Source: Ostrinia nubilalis
Taxonomy: Eukaryota; Arthropoda; Insecta; Lepidoptera; Crambidae
DNA length: 64,000 nt
NCBI RefSeq assembly: GCF_963855985.1
Contig: NC_087106.1
Span: forward strand, 5,191,001 to 5,255,000
Direction: 5' to 3'
The translations under genes were made by a program, and so were the position numbers. Positions within the stretch are counted from its first letter, which is position 1. Every line of letters begins with the position of its first letter. The notes beneath the pieces were generated by a model. The model did no database searches and was not told the origin of the DNA. It worked only from the letters and a program-made list of their open reading frames with translations. This document shows positions 47,758 to 56,801 of the stretch, in pieces.

Positions 47758-48124
47758 AATAATATACCAGTTGCATTTATACTACACTCGCGAGCAAAAC
47801 TATGGAATCACTTACATGAAGTTGTTTTCCGGCGATCTTGTGTACTAACGAATTTGTTAGCAACAAAAAAAGTGGCACCTTTTAAAGATTAAACTTTTAA
47901 CTTTAAATTGATATCAAATTAATTTAAATCACACTAGTATTTAAAAAGATATCCCGGCTGACGTGAAGAAGTAACGAAAAAAACATGTATCAACTGTTTG
48001 ATACGTCGCGAGTTGCGGCCTATTTACCCCCTATAAAAGGACGTGTTTTCGGATTTTTGCTTTCACACGTTGATCCATACACATCTCCGCTTCTTTTGAC
48101 ACTTTACCTGGGATTCTACACCTT

Positions 48125-48660
48125 CAGAAGCAGCACAAATCGTTGCACTATTGCAAGAAGGGCTCAGCCAGCGGGCTGTCGCACGTCAGCTCCACATAAG
48201 CCAGTCCTGGGTTTCGAAAGTTTTAAGACGCTTTCTGGAGACTGGTGGCTTTATCCCGAGACTAAGTTCTGAACAGCGCCGGTGCACATCGCAGAGGGAT
48301 GACCGTTTTTTCATGTCAACCTCTCTATGAAATCGTCATTTGACTGGTATCGACGTCCAGCAAGAGCTCAGAAATGTTCGTAGGATAGCTGTTAGCGAGT
48401 GGACAGTTCGTCTTAGATATAAGCAATATAATTTGACTCCAAATAGGCCTGCCACAGGCTCGAAACTGACGGCAGGTCACCGACAAGCACGCTTTCAATT
48501 AGCTCGCACTTATTTTGATGGGAAGGTGAGTAATGGAGGCGAGTTTTGTTCTCCGATGAATGCAGACTGTGTTTGAAGTGCAGCAGTCGAAGAGGTCGGG
48601 TCTATAGGCGGCCTGGGGAGCGATTTGTGCACTGCTGGTTCGCTGAAACAGTGGCTTATG
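48125..48660 (+). pseudogene. Tc1-type transposase, N-terminal half and first catalytic Asp (left arm plus spacer)
   Basis: In the plus direction the left arm reads PSEAAQIVALLQEGLSQRAV and ARQLHISQSWVSKVLRRF, a paired-type helix-turn-helix that in Tc1 transposases binds the terminal repeats. After a deletion-induced frameshift and stop near 48,330, it continues with IAVSEWTV and LTAGHRQARFQLAR. A further shift near 48,545 gives VLFSDECRLCL and RVYRRPGERF, the region of the first DDE aspartate. The protein is cut before the second Asp and the Glu. Confidence 0.75.
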
Positions 48661-48699
48661 GGGGTGGCTTGCTCGACTTCCCATCGAGATGTATACGAG

Positions 48700-49110
48700 C
48701 AAATTGAAAGCGTGCTTATCGGTGACCTGCCGTCAGTGTCGAGCCTGTGGAAGGCCTTTTTGGAGTCAAATTCTATTGCTTATATCTTAGACGAACTGTC
48801 TACTCGCTAACAGCTATCCTACGAACATTTCTGAGCTCTTGCTGGACGTCGATACCAGTCAAATGACGATTTCATAGAGAGGTTGACATGAAATGAAAGT
48901 AATAAAAAGCTTGTAAAAACGGTCATCCCTCTGCGATGTGCACCGGCGCTGTTCAGAACTTGGTCTCGGGATAAAGCCACCAGTCTCCAGAAAGCGTCTT
49001 AAAACTTTCGAAACCCAGGACTGGCTTATGTGGAGCTGACGTGCGACAGCCCGCTGGCTGAGCCCTTCTGGCAATAGTGCAACGATTTGTGCTGCTTCTG
49101 AAGGTGTAGA
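48700..49110 (-). pseudogene. Tc1-type transposase N-terminal half (right arm, inverted copy)
   Basis: The minus strand encodes the same DNA-binding region, EGLSQRAVARQLHISQSWVS then KVLRRFLETGGFIPR. It includes the block of about 23 bp missing from the left arm and a stop soon after. The beginning of the catalytic region follows further along the arm. It is the mirror copy that makes the whole element a palindrome. Confidence 0.75.
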
Positions 49111-49442
49111 ATCCCAGGTAAATTGTCAAAAGAAGCGGAGATGTGTATGGATCAACGTGTGAAAGCAAAAATCCGAAAACACGTCCTTTTAAAGGGGGTA
49201 AATAGGCCGCAACTCGCGACGTATCAAACAGTTGTTACATGTTTTTTTCGTTACTTCTTCACGTCAGCCGGGATATCTTTTTAAATACTGGTGTGATTTA
49301 AATGAATTTGGTATCAATTTAAAGTTAAAAGTTTAATCTTTAAAATGGTGCCACTTTTTTGTTGCTAACAAATTCGTTAGTACACAAGATCGCGTGGAAA
49401 CAACTTCATGTAAGTGATTCCATACTTTTGCTCGCGAGTGTA

Positions 49443-51086
49443 TTAGTTGCTGCAACTCAATCATAACAACACTTCGCAAGTTTTCCTGCTAATTCAGCAT
49501 TTTATTAGTGCATTGCGCAACGTACTAAGCAGTTCACACGTACATAAGAGTATGTGTCACGTACTAACATTCTACGAGATTCGACCCGGTAATGTTATAC
49601 TAAATTAGCTTCCCAATGACATTATCTGAACACTGACTAACAAGAAACAGTGTCCATAAACATACATTCAATTACCGACTTCGTTTCCGTTTCGGAAGTA
49701 AATAATGCCGTAGTAATGAGCGTTATAAATAGTCCAGTACCACCAAAAGGAAACCTTGGAGCAATATGATTCATTGACGATTGAGACAAATATATTTCTG
49801 ATTGTCGTGCTGATTAAAGTGGAGACACGGCTGAGCGAACGCAGTGTAATTACACCTCAAGATGGGGCGACGATAAACGCAAAGGTTGTTATTGTTCGTA
49901 TATTCTTGTGTATTTGTGATGTCCAAAACGAATTAATCTTAAGATCGAGTTCGATACTGTGAGTCTATCAGTACCTGAATAGGCGCAGTGTCAAGATCAT
50001 CATGATGAAGATTTTAAAGAAGTTAGTGCACTGGTTCTTACCATATCTGGATGGTGGCCTGAATTATGTATGACACAGTACTATCTCTTTCCTCCAATTT
50101 GGCATGTAATGAAGGCTGAGTAGTCCCAAGAAATAGCTTACTGTCCTGGAACCCTTATCAAAATGTAACCAGAGTAATATAGGAGGATGTCCAAATATAA
50201 TATCGAGATCCCTCTGTTGCAAAGCGGGAGACAGTTGACTGAAAAAGTTCAATACCTCCTGTATGCTAATGATTAAAGTGACTTGTTTGAAAGTTCAAGG
50301 TTTCTCTGAGTGCTACGACATTCCGATACACATACCTTAATGTTAGAGCCAGACAATGGCCGCGTTGGGCAACCGTGAGGCGTGAACTGACGAGTGCCTA
50401 CTCGTGCGCAGTTTGTGACAGGGTAGCAAAACGAGTCTGTGGCACCGGCTTAGGCTTTTGTGGCGGCTGGGGGCCAGTTCCCCCTGGGTATTGGGTATGC
50501 AATTAAAAGAAAAAAAGAAAAAAGATAGCAAACGAGTAACTTTGTATCTGATACAGGTCTAATTCAAGTCCAGATAAAAGCCACATTGTACCTATTTTTA
50601 TCCCGACGTTAAAGCAAGAAAGGCAGCTTTAAAAAAAACTAATAATATCTATTACCATTTTCACTCTCAATCTGAGTTTGTGTTGCTTGAAATTTCATTA
50701 TTTTCAGATGTACTTGAAACGCACATTATGTTAAAGTACCATTTATTCGAGATTACAATAATTTTAACATTAAACAGAAAAAAACCTTTGACATTTCTAC
50801 TTATTTTATTTCATTTAAACAACAATAAAAACGAATGAGGTTGAATCCACCAACTAAGGAGACTACCTGTTTACAATTCAGTGAATATCGTATATTCTGC
50901 TTACAAAGTATACATATTTCTCGAAGCAGGTGATTCCGATGCTCTGTTTAACATCAAAAGGCGATTTGCGAAAAAAATTCAGTATAAATTGCAATACTTA
51001 AGTAACTGACAAAAAGAAAATGATGCAAGTAAATAAGGCAAGATGAGCAGAACTAACTGGTTGGTTGGCATTTAGAGGCGTAAAGG
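49443..51086. other. No recognisable gene
   Basis: AT-rich. A GC-richer patch at 50,345-50,510 (GGCACCGGCTTAGGCTTTTG, GGGCCAGTTCCCCCTGGG) looks like a repeat 3' end on composition only. No supported gene. Confidence 0.4.
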
Positions 51087-51453
51087 TTCGGCCAAACCAA
51101 CGCGTGGAGCCCGCGTGCACTATGGCGATGGCGATCAGTGGCCTAACCTAATTCACGTATTTTGACAGTCAAGATCTCGCTGACGTTCAGAAGTCGTCCC
51201 ATTGAAAAACAGTTCTAAATCCGTATTCACAAGGGTCATTTTGATAGAACGATTACTGGATAGGATCGCAACTCAGTGTTTTGTTGTCGTTGAAGTTTTG
51301 TTACGTGAATAAGGCTACAGATGATGTGTATGAATTTGTAGCGATGAGTTCACATAAACGCGTCCTGTCATTGGTCGCATCTATGCACGCGCAGTGATCA
51401 TCATCGCCATCGCGGCATCGCCGACGCAAGCTGCACGCGTTGGTTTGGCTGAA
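51087..51453. mobile_element. MITE-like element of about 360 bp with imperfect inverted ends
   Basis: GCCAAACCAACGCGTG (51091-51106) is exactly complemented at 51434-51449. The similarity continues inward for about 50 bases with small gaps (GGCGATGGCGATCAGTG against GCGATGGCGATGATGATCACTG). Flanking TTCGG and CTGAA also pair. No coding content; target duplication unclear. Confidence 0.5.
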
Positions 51454-52185
51454 ACTTAAGTGCAGCGGACCGTTGCGCGACCTTGCAAGGTCGCCGCTCG
51501 GACGCGTCGTGCTCGCGTGCGATGCGCGCGCAAGCATCGCTGGCTATTGTTTTGGTGAAGCTGCGCAAGAACAAAGTCTTGTTGTTTCATGATCTTGGAT
51601 TTAGAATAAGTTTGGAAGTCTTAGTGACCATTTTACTATGAGTAGACACAATTTGCAAAGTGCATAGCTGCATGGCATGCATAGCAATAAAGTAGCATAA
51701 TGGTGTCTGACGACAAACGTCAATTCGATCATCATCACTGCTGGGCCATAGTGGTAAGCCACTCTAAACGCAATCATTAAAGATGGGGAATTTGTCGTAA
51801 ATAAACTTTCCTTAAAATCAACGGATGATACCTATAATAATATGCAATTTGCATACATACCATTATTTTTCTCAAAAATAAACTAGTAGGTTACTAAAAC
51901 AATGAACTCTGTAATTGTAGAAATAAACCAACACTTATAGCATTAAAAGGGGCAATTAGCCATAAATAACTATTGCCTAATTAGTTAAGTGGCTAGTTTG
52001 GCAAGTGCCGGACGTGTGTACGGAACACATTTTGAAACGTACAGTTTTCTATGACCTCACTGTTGGTGTTACAGATTGAAGTTACGCGCTTTTGTAGTGT
52101 TATTCTTGTAGTAGAGACGCTTTTTACTGCGTCATTAGATCATAACTAACATACTCATGGAACTTCACAATGTTATGGCTATACG
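51454..52185. other. No recognisable gene
   Basis: A short GC-rich patch at 51,470-51,545 is followed by AT-rich sequence. Nothing recognised. Confidence 0.4.
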
Positions 52186-52189
52186 TCGG

Positions 52190-52238
52190 AATAGCACAGG
52201 TTTAATTTTTAACGAAAAGTCGCGGGCAAATGCTAGTG
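52190..52238 (+). repeat. 3'-end fragment of the CGCGGGC repeat family
   Basis: AAAAGTCGCGGGCAAATGCT then AGTGAC matches the end of the copy at 35,113-35,606. Confidence 0.45.
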
Positions 52239-52783
52239 ACTACATAATTCATCATGCATTACGTCTTTCGCTGATTGAATTTGATCATATGACGTAACAA
52301 TTTTGATTACTTGTTACGTTACTTAATCAACGACAAGATCTAGTTCGTGAATTTACTCCAAATGTTATCAACTTTACATTATAAACATTCCCAAATTTGG
52401 CTTACGAAGAGCTATAAATTATGGCATGTTCAAGTACTAGTCATCCAGCAATTAGATAATATAATAGCTATCATGAACAGAGAGTTGTTTTGGACAAGTC
52501 GGTTACATGGCAGAACACATGGTCTCGACTCGTGTGGTCGTAACAGTGCGTGTCTCGGACCAGTTCGAGACCATTTTAATAGGACAATCTGTAACAGAGT
52601 TCACGTAAATGTTTGAAGACAATAGAATTCATCGATTGGCGTGATCAGATAGATTACATAAGTCTTGGTACGTAGTACTAAGTTTATTTGCTTAGAAATT
52701 GAAGAAAGTAAAGGGAATATTACGTTAAAACTGAGACAATTCAGCTGTGCATAACATTTTTGTAACGTATTGCATTTTCAAAC

Positions 52784-52890
52784 TAACTTTCCCCCGGGAC
52801 AAACTTGACCTTCACTGGTTGGGTTGTTTTTATTGGCGGTCAAGCTGTAGATCCTGACTACACAGGAGTTGCAGCGGTGGGAATAGTCTA
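52784..52890 (+). repeat. 'CCCCGGGACAAACTTGA' interspersed repeat, copy 3
   Basis: AACTTTCCCCCGGGACAAAC, CTTCACTGGTTGGGTTGTTT and CAAGCTGTAGATCCTGAC match copies at 34,275 and 40,166. It is slightly shorter at its right end. Confidence 0.7.
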
Positions 52891-53394
52891 GTATTTTCAA
52901 AGACAACAAATTTTCAGGGCATCTATACTTGCACCTTCAAGGAATGTCTTACTGTATGAATATTACGTGCTGTCACAGTGGAGACTAAATGACCTGATAA
53001 ATGATTACATAGATATGTTGGCATGGCATCAACCCTTAAACATTTAAATCACAAGCAGCAGGCAGGATATTGGCAACCGTGCGACGCGTACTCAGCGGAT
53101 AGCGCGGTTTATCTCCACAATCAGAACACTGAGAAGTTGGTAGGGGCAACGATCAATCTCAAATATTGCGAAATCATTACACTATCTGTAGGTACCGCTA
53201 TTTGGTTACCTAGATTTCTCAATTTTGAATACCAAATTTTACGTTTATAAAGGCCAGGTTTCATCGACCGCTGGAAAAGTCTATGATACCTTAAGCCGCG
53301 TAGTCATTTGGGGACATGTCACCGGGACATATCGCCCGACTTCCACGTTTTATGTCTCTCTGTTTACTTTCTGTCTCTCGACATTTCCATTGGT

Positions 53395-53523
53395 CACACG
53401 TACAGTCCCATCCGGGGTTCCCCAAGGGTCTGTTTTAGGACCTCTGCTATGGAACCTCGGATATAATGTAAATGGTCGCCTGCTATGTAAAATATTGTCC
53501 CCTGCGACGTCTCCCGACACGTA
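53395..53523 (+). pseudogene. Fragment of an R1/Jockey-type reverse transcriptase (motif B)
   Basis: The frame contains VPSGVPQGSVLGPLLWNLGY, the diagnostic motif B of non-LTR reverse transcriptases, in the form usual for R1-like elements (GPLLWN.GY). The sequence on both sides leaves the family at once: no motif A upstream and no YADD downstream. It is a small relic, probably one piece of a once longer insertion. Confidence 0.65.
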
Positions 53524-54091
53524 GAATTCGTGTCGAGCGACAGAGTTGCGTGACAAATGTCCTGTAATGAAAATGAGGCTATAGGAACTTATCTGTCAGA
53601 TAAACTTACAAGTCGTTAATTGGTCTTGCTATACATTTACCTATAATAATTATATAACAGTTTGACGAGCCTGCAGTTGAACCTGGCTTCTTTATAATTT
53701 GTTTTTAATGGCTCCAATTATGCAGTGGCTATGAGATAATTTGCTCGCGTGTCGAATTTGTGGCTAACTGTACACTAATGGCGGATTTAATGCCAGTCAG
53801 TCTGCGCGGGAGTTGTTGATTCTATTTATATTGCATCTTATCTTGTTAATCATATTTTACGAGTGAATATTATCAATTTGCTGGATTTATAATGAATGTT
53901 TACATATTAGTTCATATTACGTAGGTGGAACTTTTGAATTGCCAAAGTAAGCGACTGCAAAATGATATAAGATTTGAGACTTCGCGTTTCATTACATTTG
54001 AAAGTTCTGAAACAGAGTGCAACGGGATTCAAATTCAGTCACGACGCGATACATAAAAATTTCGTCTTTGCGACGTCCTATCGATATCGTT

Positions 54092-54239
54092 CGTTTCAGC
54101 CAAATGACGCCCACTGCTAGACCAGGCCCTTCCCCAAGGATTTTCATAATGACCGGTCCTGCGCTGCCCGCATCCAGCTTCTTCACGCGACCTTTGCCAG
54201 ATCGTTGGTCCACCTAGTGAGGGGCCTGCCCTATACAAT
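54092..54239 (+). repeat. Interspersed repeat copy (CAGCCAAATGACGCCCACTG family)
   Basis: CGTTTCAGCCAAATGACGCC, CCCTTCCCCAAGGATTTTCA and GTCCACCTAGTGAGGGGCC follow the order of the copies at 17,969 and 40,308. Confidence 0.6.
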
Positions 54240-55510
54240 ACCGACCTATCGATATAAAATGCCGCTAAAAATATAATTACTTTTACCAATCAATTACTAC
54301 TTTTATTACTCAATTAACACTAATTAACCGTGTAAACGCGGTAAATTTTGTATAGCATTAGGAAACTATAACGTCACTCATTCGGTTTCTTGATTGATAT
54401 CAATTTATAAACTGTAAATCTAACAAAGTTAATTTAGAAAACAATTTAATTAAACCTAAATACAACTGTTAAACGGCAAAACGTTGTTTTTAGAGTTAAC
54501 AATTAGCAGTGTGTACTGTTTGTAGTCAATTAATTAAAAACAACACATTAAGCCCAAAATAATGCAACGCAAAACTGTTTAATTACGAGTACAGAGAAAA
54601 AAATTAACAATAGCACCTCATTTGGTTCAGTCGTTTAAAAGCAATCGCCGCGATTGACGACATTTAACTTGAAACAATAGAACTATTACACAGTAAGATT
54701 TGGGGTTCTACTCGGCGAAACGATCTCGACATAGTCCGTCTCGCTTAATCGTGGCAGTTTGTTAAGAGAGTAACAGAGAGGGGTAGTAGTGGTTTGGAAT
54801 GGTTTCGCAGAGTGGGACCTCTGGACCTGGGCCGGCTTCTCACGCTCAAACTAAACGGCTAGGTGATTAGTGATGGGATACGGTTTAACAATTTAAAAAG
54901 TCCGTCACTCAGTTGAATAGTTATTGAACTTTAAACTGTATGCTGCTGCTGTAAAGATACGGCTGAAAAAGAAAACTGTTTTTCCCTAAACCTGGTTAAG
55001 GTAAGGCCTGTTTTATTAAAGCATTTTACTACGAGTATACTCTGAAGTATTTCAATGTGTGCTTATCGAGTCTTCTTCTTTATTTAGACCTTGATAAACA
55101 TGTTATTGAGTCCGTATACCCAGAGGAACGAGAACTTGGAATTTAAAAAAAGGGTATAAATTGTCTACGCAGGGATCCGGTATTTTATTCTCAGTTCAAT
55201 TGCTCTAAAAATAGGATTAATATAAATTGAAACTTCATTCGATACGTTATGTGGAGTTATTAACGTAGGATTTTCTTATAGTTTTATTTTGAGAAAGAAC
55301 ATATGAATACATCGTCAAAAACATCGCGGGTAGGCGCGAAACCGAAAAGACGTAAATTTTTGGCTCTGTTCAAATTAATTAATATTTATTTTATTTATAA
55401 AGTAAATACAGTCTATATGTGTTGATACAACCGAATATACCTACCAGCAAATCCACGTTGATAAATCCTTCAGTTCCTGAGTACACAAGACCACTGACAA
55501 CACTGTAACT
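54240..55510. other. No host gene; may include the 5' untranslated part of the CR1-group element
   Basis: AT-rich to about 54,640, then mixed. The last 70-100 bases before 55,511 may be the element's leader. The element's true 5' end cannot be placed by eye. Confidence 0.35.
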
Positions 55511-56245
55511 ATGGAGTCACTGCAACAGGCTATTGTCAACATGCAAACTTCATTTGTAACTCAGATGGCAGACTTCCAGAAGAGCCTGCAGCAGGCTACT
55601 CCATCAACCACGGTGGCAGCCCTGGCAGCGGAGTTTACGGCGTTCAAGAAATTCACTCTGGCTTCACTATCCAATCTGCAGCAACAGACCGACCTCATCC
55701 AGCGGGAGTGTGATAGATTGGAGATGTGTGGTCGGCGCAAGATTTTGTTGCTGCATGGGGTTCCTGAGGTGCAGGGTGAGGAGCCTTCAGCATTGGTGGC
55801 AAAACTTGTCGGTGAGCGCTTACATCTTACGCTACCTAATAACGCCATGAGTGGCTGTCGTCGCATGGGCAAGATGTCCAAGAACAAGACCAGGCCCATC
55901 CTGGTCAGATTTCGGGATGTGGCCGACAGGGACAGGGTATGGTTTGCCAAGACAGCTCTGAAGGGCACCGGGATCACAATCTCAGAGTTCCTGACCAAGT
56001 CGCGACACGATACATTCATGGAGGCCCGGAAGCGTGTCGGTATCTCAAAGTGTTGGACCCGGAGCGGCACCATTGTCATCGTGGCAGCGGATGGCGCACA
56101 GCACCGCATCACGACGCTGGGGGAGTTGGACAGGGTTATCCCGGCGTCCGCATCTACAGCCCCCCAGGCCCCGAGCACAGGGGTGCTCGCCGGCGCGACG
56201 CAGGCCCGGGATGCAGCCAACGCCAGGACCAAACGTAGGAAATAA
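55511..56245 (+). CDS. ORF1 RNA-binding protein of the CR1-group element
   Basis: This 244-residue protein has the build of an L1-type ORF1 protein, which packages element RNA. Residues 1-75 form a likely coiled coil (LQQ and LSNLQQQTDLIQ heptads). Residues 76-150 look like an RRM fold, with RNP-like strands RRKILLLHGVPE (75-86) and RPILVRFRD (128-136). Residues 155-205 resemble the conserved C-terminal domain (ITISEFLTKSR, then WTRSGTIVIV). The last 35 residues are Ala-rich and end in basic KRRK. No zinc knuckle is present. It is followed 556 bases later by ORF2 on the same strand. The frame on the opposite strand is a shadow. Confidence 0.8.
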   Translation: MESLQQAIVNMQTSFVTQMADFQKSLQQATPSTTVAALAAEFTAFKKFTLASLSNLQQQTDLIQRECDRLEMCGRRKILLLHGVPEVQGEEPSALVAKLVGERLHLTLPNNAMSGCRRMGKMSKNKTRPILVRFRDVADRDRVWFAKTALKGTGITISEFLTKSRHDTFMEARKRVGISKCWTRSGTIVIVAADGAQHRITTLGELDRVIPASASTAPQAPSTGVLAGATQARDAANARTKRRK

Positions 56246-56801
56246 TCCATGTCAAATCATAATGTCCCATGCCTAGGTTTGCTTGCATGTGTTTTTTTTT
56301 TTTGGTTCATTGTCCACATACTTCGCTGTTGTTTGTTTTTATGTACGATTTTTACCCTCATATTAATATCCAATTTTGATTAGACTAATTTTTGTAACGG
56401 CTTTGTACTTTACGTTTTTTACCTCACTTCTTTGCTTTAAATATAAATGTCACTTTTCTGGTAAAACTAAAAACCGGTCTTTTGTACGACGTATGTATGA
56501 CAGCTTGACAGCTGACTGACGACTATTATTTGAACGATCGATTGTCACTGTCAATGTAATAACGTTCCGTTTCACACTCTAATGTGTCAAAAATATTTAA
56601 TTTTTATTGTATTTTTTTTTCTCTCTTTTTCTCTTTCATACTCATTCTTCTTTGTAAAAGCATCTCTTTCAGACTGCTGGTGGGTTGAGGTACAGGTTGG
56701 TGTGTTTCAAGCACTAACTTGTGGTTAACCTTACGTATTATTTTACAAATTTAATTTTTTTTTTTTTTATTTTTTTTTTTATTTTTTAATTTGTACCTAA
56801 T
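56246..56801 (+). other. Inter-ORF region with long T runs
   Basis: The region of 556 bases between ORF1 and ORF2 is AT-rich and ends in T-rich tracts (56,755-56,786) just before the ORF2 ATG. Many related elements have ORFs that overlap or nearly touch, so this gap is long. It could hold a signal for internal initiation of ORF2 translation or transcription, or be an inserted segment. Confidence 0.5.

Larger units (their letters stand above)
47785..49440. mobile_element. Palindromic (foldback) Tc1-like element
   Basis: The element is flanked by TA (47783-47784, 49441-49442) and has Tc1-style ends CACTCGCGAGCAAAA. Its left arm (47785-48525) and right arm (48677-49440) are near-identical inverted copies around a spacer of about 150 bp. 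The arm length difference is mostly a block of about 23 bp present only in the right arm near 48,895-48,920. Each arm carries the N-terminal half of a Tc1-type transposase; only the spacer reaches the first catalytic Asp. The second Asp and the Glu are absent, so no functional transposase is encoded. Ends look intact, so mobilisation by a related transposase is possible. Confidence 0.9.

Noticed and set aside
47985..48272. 95-codon frame in the left arm of the foldback element
   Set aside because: It is out of frame with the transposase reading that shows the helix-turn-helix, and recurs in mirror image in the other arm.
55561..56250. 229-codon minus-strand frame
   Set aside because: It is antisense to ORF1 of the CR1-group element. 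The plus frame has coiled-coil and RRM-like features.
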